From: an uncultured Verrucomicrobiota bacterium
GTDB lineage: Bacteria; Verrucomicrobiota; Verrucomicrobiia; Limisphaerales; UBA8199
DNA: 51,847 nt
Assembly (NCBI GenBank): GCA_903873945.1
Contig: CAIQQM010000021.1
Location: forward strand, 1-51,847
Direction: 5' to 3'
The notes under the pieces were generated by a model that was not told the DNA's origin, searched no databases, and worked only from the letters and a program-made list of their open reading frames with translations. Position 1 is the first letter of the stretch. Each line of letters opens with the position of its first letter. Of this stretch, positions 16,388-23,755 are shown in pieces. Both the position numbers and the translations under genes were made by a program.

Positions 16388-16855
16388 ATGAATCTCTATG
16401 TTTTGCGCCATGGCTTGACCGTCGAACGGGGGACGCCCGGCTTTGCAAAAGATTCCGCGCGTCCGCTTACGCCTGAAGGGGAGCGCAGGCTTTGGCAGGT
16501 TGCCAAAGCAATGAGGTCCCTCGAGCTTTCCTTTGACCTGATTCTTTCCAGCTCGTATCTGCGCGCAAGGCAGACGGCGGAAATCGTGGCCGTGGCCCTC
16601 AACGCTCACAAGCGGCTTGAATTTTCCGACAGCCTGACGCCCGAAGGCAGTTCGAAGAAATTGATTGAGCTTCTCAATCAATTCAAATCGCAACCGGAGA
16701 ACGTTTTGCTCGTGGGTCATGAGCCCCATCTCAGCAGCCTGATCTCTATGCTCGTTTCCGGCGAGACGGGTTTTGCGGTCGTGATGAAGAAGGGAGGCTT
16801 GTGTAAATTGCGCGCTGAGTCGCTCGAACACCGCCAATGCGCGACATTGGAATAG
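16388..16855 (+). CDS. sixA: SixA-type histidine phosphatase, ended early by an amber codon
   Basis: 155 residues. The RHG motif (LYVLRHGLTVERG), SSYLRARQTAEIV and the second catalytic His (LLVGHEPHLSSL) mark the short phosphohistidine phosphatase branch. The frame stops at TAG (16853-16855) after CATLE. In the same frame the next codons read LLTPRQMALMA then TGA (16856-16891), which is what relatives carry after a Trp (LEW-LLTP). So one TGG to TAG change probably removed the last 12 residues. The catalytic core is complete and activity may survive. AGGAAG gives the ribosome site; the gene lies 69 bp behind ppk, likely cotranscribed. Confidence 0.88.
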   Translation: MNLYVLRHGLTVERGTPGFAKDSARPLTPEGERRLWQVAKAMRSLELSFDLILSSSYLRARQTAEIVAVALNAHKRLEFSDSLTPEGSSKKLIELLNQFKSQPENVLLVGHEPHLSSLISMLVSGETGFAVVMKKGGLCKLRAESLEHRQCATLE

Positions 16856-16865
16856 CTGCTCACAC

Positions 16866-16904
16866 CCCGGCAGATGGCATTGATGGCGTGACCGGGATGC
16901 CGGG
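16866..16904. terminator. possible bidirectional hairpin between sixA and the ROK kinase
   Basis: CCCGGCA (16866-16872) pairs with TGCCGGG (16898-16904) between convergent genes. The 25-nt loop and lack of a T-run make it weak. Confidence 0.3.
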
Positions 16905-16919
16905 AGGGTGGGCTGGGAC

Positions 16920-17906
16920 TTACCTGGTTTCGCGACGGGCCAGGACGGCGCCGCCGGTAATGCCTGCGTTGTCGCCAAGTTTGGACGCGACGATCTCTAC
17001 GCCTTTCATTGTGCCGGGCATGGCATAGTCGCGGGCGGTTTCCACAATCACACTCATCATCTCCTCGGCCAGCGCTTCGATGACTCCGCCGCCCAGCACG
17101 ACGACTTCGGGGTTCAGAATGTTCACCAGATTGGCGGTGGCAATCCCTATGTATTCCGCCGCGCGCGCGATGATCCCATCCACAAACTTGTCCCCGCGGC
17201 GGATGGCCTTGCGGAGGTCGCCACTGCGGAGGTCGCCGAGATCGTCGCCGAGCATTTCCGTTAGGAGCGTTTTCTCCCCGTCTTTGATGCCGGCTTTGAT
17301 CTGCTGGAAAATAGCAGTTCGGCTGGCGAGCGCCTCGAAGCAGCCTTTGTTGCCGCAACCGCATTTCGGACCATTCACGTCCACCACCATGTGTCCAATT
17401 TCACCCGCGGTGTGATTGTAGCCGCCGAAAAGTTCGCCATTGAGAATCAATCCACCGCCGATGCCGGTGCCAACGAAGATCCCGACGACGCTGCGCGGCT
17501 TGGATTTGAGTTCGGACACGTAAACGCCAAGCACGGCGATATTGCAGTCATTTTCAATGAACACAGGCAAGCCGAGGTGCTTTTCGAGTTCCTTTTTGAG
17601 CGGCACATCCTTCCAGCCCTCCATGTTGGGAGCGAAGATGACGCTGCCCGCGCCAAAGTCCACCGCGCCTGGCGCGCCCACGCCAACAGCGGCGATTTGT
17701 TTCAGTGAGAGGTCCGCTTCATCCACCGCGTCGCGCACGCAACGTTCGATGCGTTCAATGACAGCATCGACACCCCGCTGGGGTTTGGTGCTCACTTTGG
17801 TCGTGCCGATACATTCCAGCGAGCCGTTGAAAATTCCCGAGAGAATCTTCGTGCCGCCAAGATCAACTCCGATGACGAATTCGGCTTTGCTGTTTGCTTC
17901 GGCCAT
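16920..17906 (-). CDS. ROK-family sugar kinase (probable glucokinase)
   Basis: 328 residues. ATP phosphate loop is VIGVDLGGTKI near the N-terminus; sugar-site residues lie in FIENDCNIAVLG and HTAGEIGHMVVD. The ROK zinc motif CGCGNKGCFEALAS is intact, with the His of GEIGH. GTGIGGGLILNG and VLGGGVIEAL are the second phosphate elements. ROK kinases phosphorylate glucose, mannose or N-acyl-hexosamines; the exact sugar cannot be read off. There is no HTH, so it is an enzyme and not a ROK repressor. It starts 9 bp after the stop of the TMK-like gene, so it is probably the last gene of that minus-strand operon. Confidence 0.9.
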   Translation of the reverse strand: MAEANSKAEFVIGVDLGGTKILSGIFNGSLECIGTTKVSTKPQRGVDAVIERIERCVRDAVDEADLSLKQIAAVGVGAPGAVDFGAGSVIFAPNMEGWKDVPLKKELEKHLGLPVFIENDCNIAVLGVYVSELKSKPRSVVGIFVGTGIGGGLILNGELFGGYNHTAGEIGHMVVDVNGPKCGCGNKGCFEALASRTAIFQQIKAGIKDGEKTLLTEMLGDDLGDLRSGDLRKAIRRGDKFVDGIIARAAEYIGIATANLVNILNPEVVVLGGGVIEALAEEMMSVIVETARDYAMPGTMKGVEIVASKLGDNAGITGGAVLARRETR

Positions 17907-17914
17907 AGGGAAAC

Positions 17915-18646
17915 CTATCTTCCCGCGAGGACAGCGCTGATCTTCTTGCGCAATTCGGCGTTGATGATTTCTGCCTGGCGGGTGCCGTCAACGATTGTAA
18001 AGGCATACGAGGCCTGGAGGTGCCGGAAAGTTTTCTGCATCGTCTTCTGGTACTTCATGAAACTGTCGAACATGTCGCGTGACATGCCAAGATCCATCCC
18101 GCTTTCCCAATAATCCAAAGCGGTGTTCTTGGCAAAACTTCGCTGCACAAGTTCCTCGGGCGGGACGTTCAGATAAAACACGGCGTCGGGTTCCAGGGCA
18201 ATGCCGTAAAGGTTCTTCAGCCACGCTTCATCCATGCCTCGCACCATGTCGCGGGCCATGAGGGTATAGATGTAACGATCGGCCAGGACGATGAAGCCGG
18301 ACTTCAGGGCCGGGAGAATGATATTTTCGAGCTGGTCGGCAAAATCCGTCGCGTAGAAGAGGCTGAGGGTGCTGCGGCTGAGAATGTTTCCCTGTTGCGC
18401 CTTCTCCAGTTCTTCGCTCACGAGTGTGGATCGCTTCAATCCCACCTGGACCGTGGCATGGCCGGTGCCTTCGAGCCACTCAACCAGCATGGCAATCTGT
18501 GTGGACCGGCCCGACCCATCCGCCCCTTCCACCACGATAAGCTTGCCGGCCAGTCGCTCCAAATCCACCTTGGGAATCCCATGGCCGTAAAAACGTCTGT
18601 TGCTCCGGTGCGGAACGACAATCTGATTTGCGGGGACGCGTCTCAT
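17915..18646 (-). CDS. thymidylate-kinase-like protein, Walker A variant (GADGSGRS)
   Basis: 243 residues of the TMK/dNMP kinase fold. The P-loop region VVEGADGSGRSTQ has Arg where the Walker A Lys is expected. Other TMK elements remain: DR in LADRYIYTLMAR (nucleotide-binding DRY), and a LID-like DYWESGMDL. An extra ~30 N-terminal residues (basic, up to LERLAGK) precede the fold. The gene overlaps the upstream TMK gene by four bases (ATGA), so the two are translated together. The Lys to Arg change may lower or alter phosphate transfer; it may instead mark a separate subfamily. Substrate unproven. Confidence 0.78.
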   Translation of the reverse strand: MRRVPANQIVVPHRSNRRFYGHGIPKVDLERLAGKLIVVEGADGSGRSTQIAMLVEWLEGTGHATVQVGLKRSTLVSEELEKAQQGNILSRSTLSLFYATDFADQLENIILPALKSGFIVLADRYIYTLMARDMVRGMDEAWLKNLYGIALEPDAVFYLNVPPEELVQRSFAKNTALDYWESGMDLGMSRDMFDSFMKYQKTMQKTFRHLQASYAFTIVDGTRQAEIINAELRKKISAVLAGR

Positions 18647-19389
18647 TCCGCAGGCTCCTCCGGTTTAACAGCCTTTGGTTGTGGCGCGGGCGTCGGCCTG
18701 GCGGGCAGGCGCTCGGCACGGCGGAAGCTGGCCAGGTTCACATTCTGCGCCACCAGTTCGCGGACAACCTCCTGTTGCTTTTCGACGAGCTCATTCGCAT
18801 CCACGACCAGGAAGTTGAACTCGGTGCTCATGGCCAGGTATTGCTCGAGTATCCGTCCTTGGAAGATGCGGAAGCTTTCATAGAGGTCGGTCGAGAGGCG
18901 CAAGTCCATGCCGGCCTCGAAGTATTTCAATTGCGGCCGGCCATCCAGAATGCGCTGCAGCGACACCTCCAGGTCCGACTTAAAGAAGAAGGTCAGGTCC
19001 GGCAGCGCGGCGAAGCTGTATAGGCCCCGCACCCATTCCGGCGGGCAACCGCGCACAACGTCACGGGCGAAGGCTGTGAAAATGTAGCGGTCGCAAAGGA
19101 CGAGATAACCGGCACGCAGCAGCGGCACCAGATGCCGCTCGTAGCGGTCCGCAAAGTCCGTTGCGTGGATAAGACTGAAGGTGGTCGGAGTCAATAGCTC
19201 GCGCTTCTTGCCTTTGCTGGTGGCGGACTTGACGAGCTCGGACGAATTCCATTCGCTGAAATAAACTTTCATTCCCTGCAGCTCGAGCCAGCGTTTAAGC
19301 AGGTAAATCTGGGTCGATTTCCCCGAGCCATCGAGGCCCTCCACCGCTACGAGCCGTCCCGGAAAATTGAGTTCAGCGAAGGTTTTCAT
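18643..19389 (-). CDS. tmk: thymidylate kinase (canonical Walker A)
   Basis: About 248 residues from ATG at 19389 (a further in-frame ATG at 19425 adds 12). P-loop VAVEGLDGSGKSTQ, DRY motif LCDRYIFTAFARDVVRG and ATDFADRYERHLVPLL fit TMK-like kinases, which make dTDP from dTMP. Compared with E. coli Tmk it carries a divergent LID (RPQLKYFEAGMDLRLS) and a Pro/Ala-rich C-terminal tail (ARPTPAPQPKAVKPEEPAE). It is the most likely true Tmk of the pair, since no other is seen in the window. It lies between trpE and the variant paralogue, overlapping the latter by 4 bp. Confidence 0.82.
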   Translation of the reverse strand: MKTFAELNFPGRLVAVEGLDGSGKSTQIYLLKRWLELQGMKVYFSEWNSSELVKSATSKGKKRELLTPTTFSLIHATDFADRYERHLVPLLRAGYLVLCDRYIFTAFARDVVRGCPPEWVRGLYSFAALPDLTFFFKSDLEVSLQRILDGRPQLKYFEAGMDLRLSTDLYESFRIFQGRILEQYLAMSTEFNFLVVDANELVEKQQEVVRELVAQNVNLASFRRAERLPARPTPAPQPKAVKPEEPAE

Positions 19390-19484
19390 TCGGTCAACCG
19401 TAAAAGTAAATCTTCGCAGCCTCAAAACAACCTTTTTCCGTTTCCGCTTTCGCTATGCGCCGGATGGTCCGCGACCGGGCGATG

Positions 19485-21014
19485 CTAAGATTGCGTCTGG
19501 AATCCTTCAGCCAGCGCCACCGCTTTGAGCATTGCCTGGGCCTTGTTCACCGTCTCCTGATACTCGCCTTCGGGTGTGGAATCGTTCACCCAGCCGCCGC
19601 CGACTTGCACGTAGGCCTTGCCATCTTTGATAAGCCCGGTGCGAATGGTGATGCAGCAATCGAGATTGCCGTTAAAAGAGAAGTAGCCCACACAGCCGCC
19701 ATAAGGGCCGCGCGTGGTTTGTTCGAGTTCGGAAATGATTTGCATCGCGCGGATCTTCGGCGCGCCGCTGAGCGTGCCTGCGGGAAACGTCGCCCGCATC
19801 AAATCGTACGGCGTCTTGTCTGCGGAAAGATTCCCCTCGACTTGCGACACGATGTGCATGACGTGGCTGTACCGCTCAATGCTCATCAGATCTTTTACCT
19901 GCACGGTGCCAAAATCGCATACCCGGCCCAGATCATTGCGTGCCAGATCCACCAGCATCACGTGCTCCGCACGCTCCTTGGGGTCGGCGAGCAGTTCCTG
20001 TTCGAGGGACCTGTCCTCGTTCGGCGTGGCTCCGCGGTGGCGGGTGCCCGCGATTGGGCGTATCTCCACCTTGTGTTCCTCGCAACGAACATGAATTTCC
20101 GGCGAGGCGCCCACCAGCGAAAAACCGCCCAGTTCCAACAGAAACATGTACGGCGATGGATTAATCGATCGAGCCGCGCGATAGATGTCCAGGGGCGATG
20201 CTTTAACCGGCGTCGAAAAGCGCTGCGAACCCACCACTTGGATGATGTCGCCCGAAGTGATGTACTCCTTCGCCTTCACAACATTCGCAAGGAAAGTCTC
20301 CCTGGACACATTCGATTCGAAAGGAACCGGGAGCACGATGGCGGGAACCGTTACTGGATGGTGCTCGCTTGGCTGTTCGAGCAGCGAAATGAGCCGGTCG
20401 ATTTCGCCTGTTGCGTCTTCGTAGGCCTGTTCGGGAGTCGCCGCGTCGTCAACCATGGCGTTGACCAGGACCGTTATCGTCTGCGCGACCCGGTCAAAGA
20501 TCAGCAACTGGTCGGCGATGAGGAAGCACATGACCGGCGTCTGCAAGTCGTCGCGGGTTGGGCGCGGCACGACCGGCTCAACATCGTGGATGAATTCGTA
20601 GCCGATGAACCCGATTGCCCCGCCCGTGAAACGCGGCAGCTCGGGTAGCGATACCGGCTTGTATTTCCGCATGACGCGTTCCACGACCTCAAGCCCGTCC
20701 TTCACCGGTTGCAAACCTTGGACTCCTGCGTGAGCGCCGATTGCGAAACTCTCGACTAACCTGCCGTTCTCACGCAATTCGACAATGTTGCCAATCTGGC
20801 GGATGGTCGCGCGGGGATTGCAGCCCACAAATGAGTAGCGCCCGAGATGTTCCCCCCCTTCCACTGATTCGAGCAGGAAAGACTCGTCCGGCCCGCGGAT
20901 TTTGCGGTAGGCGGACAGCGGAGTCTCAATGTCAGCCAGCAGTCGGCGCGTGACTGGTATCAGGTTGCCCCGCTTCGCCAGCTCAAGAAATTCGTCCAGT
21001 CCGGGTGAATACAT
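19485..21014 (-). CDS. trpE: anthranilate synthase component I
   Basis: 509 residues. The N-terminal regulatory part has the LLES-type tryptophan-binding motif (FLLESVEGGEHLGRYSFVG). The chorismate-binding domain follows: SRETFLANVVKAKEYI, VVGSQRFS, RPIAGTRHRG, AEHVMLVDLARNDLGRV, FPAGTLSGAPK and GGCVGYFSFNGNLD. With TrpG it converts chorismate and glutamine to anthranilate. No trpG is adjacent. The 112-bp gap upstream contains no Trp-codon leader peptide, so classical attenuation is not indicated, while the LLES motif suggests feedback inhibition by Trp. A pabB assignment is less likely given that motif. Confidence 0.93.
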   Translation of the reverse strand: MYSPGLDEFLELAKRGNLIPVTRRLLADIETPLSAYRKIRGPDESFLLESVEGGEHLGRYSFVGCNPRATIRQIGNIVELRENGRLVESFAIGAHAGVQGLQPVKDGLEVVERVMRKYKPVSLPELPRFTGGAIGFIGYEFIHDVEPVVPRPTRDDLQTPVMCFLIADQLLIFDRVAQTITVLVNAMVDDAATPEQAYEDATGEIDRLISLLEQPSEHHPVTVPAIVLPVPFESNVSRETFLANVVKAKEYITSGDIIQVVGSQRFSTPVKASPLDIYRAARSINPSPYMFLLELGGFSLVGASPEIHVRCEEHKVEIRPIAGTRHRGATPNEDRSLEQELLADPKERAEHVMLVDLARNDLGRVCDFGTVQVKDLMSIERYSHVMHIVSQVEGNLSADKTPYDLMRATFPAGTLSGAPKIRAMQIISELEQTTRGPYGGCVGYFSFNGNLDCCITIRTGLIKDGKAYVQVGGGWVNDSTPEGEYQETVNKAQAMLKAVALAEGFQTQS

Positions 21015-21126
21015 TTTATTTTCCCAACGGAGAAGCGCCTTCCGTCACAAAACTTTCTGGCAGCCTTCCACACCTTGTGTCTGGAGCTGCGGCACCATTA
21101 GCTGGCGAATCGAACGAAGTCATCCA

Positions 21127-21516
21127 TTATTTCTTGCCGTAGATTTGCTCCGGTGTTTCGAGTTGTGCTTCTGTAATTCTTGCTTTCGTGCCGGCATCCT
21201 CCATGGAGCGGAAGAAGCAGGAGCGGTATCCTTCATGGCAGGCGGCGCCAATCTGCTCCACCTGAATTAACAGTGTATCGCCGTCACAATCGAACGCGAT
21301 GTCTTTGACAGTCTGTGTGTGTCCGCTCGATTCCCCCTTCATCCAGAATTTCTGGCGTGAACGGCTCCAGAAATGCGTCTTGCCGGTCTCGATGGTTTGT
21401 TCAAGCGACGCACGGTTCATCCATGCCATCATCAATACCCGACCCGTCTTTTGCTCCTGGATAATGGCCGGGATCAGGCCGTTTGCATCAAATTTAAGTT
21501 TATCAAAACAGTTCAT
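21127..21516 (-). CDS. hisI: phosphoribosyl-AMP cyclohydrolase
   Basis: 129 residues, the single-domain form without HisE. Family motifs are [38 protein letters not shown], the Mg-binding DCDGDTLL, and the Zn-binding Cys/His of [11 protein letters not shown]. It opens the adenine ring of PR-AMP in histidine synthesis. It sits 206 bp downstream of hisF and 112 bp upstream of trpE on the same strand. Confidence 0.96.
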   Translation of the reverse strand: MNCFDKLKFDANGLIPAIIQEQKTGRVLMMAWMNRASLEQTIETGKTHFWSRSRQKFWMKGESSGHTQTVKDIAFDCDGDTLLIQVEQIGAACHEGYRSCFFRSMEDAGTKARITEAQLETPEQIYGKK

Positions 21517-21525
21517 AGAGAGGGA

Positions 21526-21617
21526 ATCGAAGTGCTGGAGTGGTTTAAGGCTGGAGCAGTGGAAAAGCCGGGCATCGAAGCGTTCGCAACCATGCCGCAG
21601 CGCTCCAATACTTCGAT
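21526..21617. repeat. imperfect inverted repeat in the hisF-hisI gap
   Basis: ATCGAAGTGCTGGAG (21526-21540) pairs with CTCCAATACTTCGAT (21603-21617) at 13 of 15 positions; the 62-bp middle contains a partial ATCGAAGCG repeat. It may be a dispersed intergenic repeat; no gene is seen here. Confidence 0.5.
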
Positions 21618-21722
21618 GCTCTTGTCTGTTCTAGTCATTATCTCGGCGGGAATGTAACCGTTACTACGCTCCAAATGCAAACAAAGGCGGTGAACCCTTT
21701 CCGCACTCCCCGTGGCAGGCCT

Positions 21723-22499
21723 TCAAACGAACCTGACCGGAATCCCTTTCGTGGCCAAAAACTTCTTCACATCCCCAACGGTATATTCGCCGAAATGGAA
21801 GATGCTCGCCGCCAGCACGGCATCGGCCTTCCCTTCGAGCAACACCGCGGCCATGTGGTCGAGGTTGCCGGCGCCTCCGCTGGCCACCACTGGCACACCG
21901 ACCGCTTCGCTCACGCGTTTCGTGATAACCAGGTCGAACCCCGCTTTCGTGCCGTCGGCATCAATGCTGTTCAGCACGATTTCTCCCGCGCCAAGCGATA
22001 CTGCCTGCTTTGCCCAATCCACGGCTTCCCTCCCCGTTGTTCTGCGGCCGCCATGAGAAAACACTTCCCACCGTTCGGGTGCGACATTCTTCGCGTCAAT
22101 GGAAACCACGATGCACTGGCTGCCGAATTTCTCCGCTCCGGACCGGATCAAATCCGGGTTTGCGAGAGCCGACGAGTTAATGCTGATCTTGTCAGCTCCT
22201 GCTCGCAACATGGTGTACATGTCCTTGACCGAGCGCAGCCCCCCTCCGACCGTGAGGGGCATAAAGCACTGGTCTGCCGCCCGTTCAATCACATCAACCA
22301 TCGTAGCTCGCCCATGCGCGGTCGCCGTGATGTCGAAAAACACCAGTTCATCGGCGCCCTGCTCGTTATAGCGCAGGGCGAGGTCCACTGGATCGCCGAC
22401 ATTACGAAGGCCGCCTGCTTCGGCGACGCCGAATTGGACACCGCGCGTTACCTGTCCCGCATGGACATCCAGACACGGAATGACACGTTTTGCGATCAA
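21723..22499 (-). CDS. hisF: imidazole glycerol phosphate synthase, cyclase subunit
   Basis: 258 residues, a standard (beta/alpha)8 HisF. General acid/base Asp residues are in [10 protein letters not shown] (Asp11 region) and SIDAKNV (Asp130 region); phosphate loops are TVGGGLRSV and ASGGAGNL. It works with HisH, not in this window. The start is TTG at 22499: a TAA lies four codons upstream and no in-frame ATG exists between. It is divergent from purS, and both pathways share the AICAR/PRFAR branch. Confidence 0.96.
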   Translation of the reverse strand: MIAKRVIPCLDVHAGQVTRGVQFGVAEAGGLRNVGDPVDLALRYNEQGADELVFFDITATAHGRATMVDVIERAADQCFMPLTVGGGLRSVKDMYTMLRAGADKISINSSALANPDLIRSGAEKFGSQCIVVSIDAKNVAPERWEVFSHGGRRTTGREAVDWAKQAVSLGAGEIVLNSIDADGTKAGFDLVITKRVSEAVGVPVVASGGAGNLDHMAAVLLEGKADAVLAASIFHFGEYTVGDVKKFLATKGIPVRFV

Positions 22500-22613
22500 C
22501 GTGGGACATTAAATCGGGTTACCGCCTTGGAATCAATACCTTCTGCCAGGCACAAGCCTGAATTGCAGCGGAACTTGTGGCAGTTGAGAGAGGGGTGCTT
22601 TCGCGTTTTGTGT

Positions 22614-22627
22614 CCAGAAATTTCTGG
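22614..22627. promoter_or_regulatory. 14-bp perfect palindrome between hisF and purS
   Basis: CCAGAAATTTCTGG, a perfect dyad with 7-bp arms and no spacer, 62 bp before the purS start and 115 bp before the hisF start. A candidate operator for a dimeric regulator controlling one or both divergent operons. No known box (such as PurR) is recognised. Confidence 0.4.
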
Positions 22628-22688
22628 CCTGCGGCTCCCCGCTCTTCCAACATTCCTCCGAACGAGCCGCATAAGCCTCCGTTTTGAG

Positions 22689-22928
22689 ATGAAAGCCAAA
22701 ATCATTATTACGCCGAAGAAGGTTGTGGTGGACCCACAGGGCAGAGCCGTGCAAACCGCCCTCGAACACATCGGCTACAAAGGGATCGGCGCCGTTCACG
22801 TCGGCAGGTACCTTGAAATCGACATAACCGCCGTTGATAAGGAAACCGCAGGAAAGCAGATCGACGATGCCTGCCGCAAAATCCTCAGCAACCCAATCGT
22901 TGAAGATTACCGCTTTGACATTGATTGA
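22689..22928 (+). CDS. purS: phosphoribosylformylglycinamidine synthase subunit PurS
   Basis: 79 residues, the usual length. MKAKIIITPKKVVVDPQGRA and IGAVHVGRYLEID are the PurS signature strands. PurS bridges PurL and PurQ in the three-part FGAM synthase. ATG at 22689 is chosen over the much longer open frame upstream because the family starts here. First gene of the plus-strand pur operon. Confidence 0.93.
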   Translation: MKAKIIITPKKVVVDPQGRAVQTALEHIGYKGIGAVHVGRYLEIDITAVDKETAGKQIDDACRKILSNPIVEDYRFDID

Positions 22929-23021
22929 GCCCGCTATGGCATGCAGTTTTAAAGAGGTAAAGCACCATCGCCACTCTGGGATCCGCCAATCACTGGGCGG
23001 CGACCTCAACTCACGTTTGAA

Positions 23022-23747
23022 ATGAACTTCGCCGTCCTCCAGTTTCCCGGCTCTAACTGCGACCAGGACGTGGTCCACGTGTTGCGCAATGTTTTGGGTC
23101 GCTCCGCCCGGCTTGTCTGGCACAAGGATTCCTCGCTCGGCGGGGCTGATGCGGTGGTTATTCCCGGCGGGTTCAGTTACGGTGATTATCTGCGCACCGG
23201 CGCCATTGCCAGATTCAGCGCTGTGATGGGCGCTGTGCAAACGTTTGCCAGCCACGGCGGTCTGGTTCTTGGAATCTGCAACGGGTTCCAAATTCTTTGC
23301 GAAGCCGGCTTATTGCCCGGAACACTAATCCGCAATCGCTCTATTCAGTTTCGCTGTGAAAACGTGTTCCTGAAAGCCGTCACGGCGGATTCACCGTTTG
23401 TAAACCGGATTCCGTCCGAAAAGCTCGTGCGCCTGCCGATCGCCCACAACGAAGGCTGCTATTTTACAGACGAAAAGACGCTGGCAAATCTCAAGGCAAA
23501 AAAGCAAATCCTCTTGCGGTATGTAGATGCCGCGGGCGAGGCCACGGAAGCCGCCAACCCGAATGGCTCGCTCGAAAACATTGCCGGTGTTTGCAACGAG
23601 ATGCGCAACGTTGCCGGCCTCATGCCACACCCGGAACGCGCAAGCGAATTGCTTTTAGGAGGAGTGGATGGACGACTGGTTTTCGAAAGCATGATTCACG
23701 CATTGCAAACCAAACAGGCAGCCAGCGTTTCGCAGGTCACAAACTGA
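23022..23747 (+). CDS. purQ: FGAM synthase glutaminase subunit PurQ
   Basis: 241 residues, class I glutamine amidotransferase. [12 protein letters not shown] at the N-terminus, nucleophile Cys in [12 protein letters not shown], and the His/Glu of MPHPERASE complete the triad. It hydrolyses glutamine and feeds NH3 to PurL. It follows purS by 93 bp and precedes purL by 8 bp. Confidence 0.96.
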   Translation: MNFAVLQFPGSNCDQDVVHVLRNVLGRSARLVWHKDSSLGGADAVVIPGGFSYGDYLRTGAIARFSAVMGAVQTFASHGGLVLGICNGFQILCEAGLLPGTLIRNRSIQFRCENVFLKAVTADSPFVNRIPSEKLVRLPIAHNEGCYFTDEKTLANLKAKKQILLRYVDAAGEATEAANPNGSLENIAGVCNEMRNVAGLMPHPERASELLLGGVDGRLVFESMIHALQTKQAASVSQVTN

Positions 23748-23755
23748 AAATACTG

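Noticed and set aside
15635-16978. 447-codon minus frame across ppk and sixA
   Set aside because: Opposite strand of two clear genes; no domain-like motifs.
19455-20648. 397-codon open frame opposite trpE
   Set aside because: Antisense to a clear trpE; His/Arg-rich text without family pattern, a GC-bias shadow.
21015-21126. trp leader peptide/attenuator upstream of trpE
   Set aside because: The short frames here contain no run of Trp codons and no terminator.
21675-22688. Long N-terminal extension of purS (417 codons in all)
   Set aside because: Open frame opposite hisF; real PurS starts at 22689 with its normal length.
23591-23755. 55-residue extension of PurL
   Set aside because: Overlaps purQ coding; PurL family start is at 23756.
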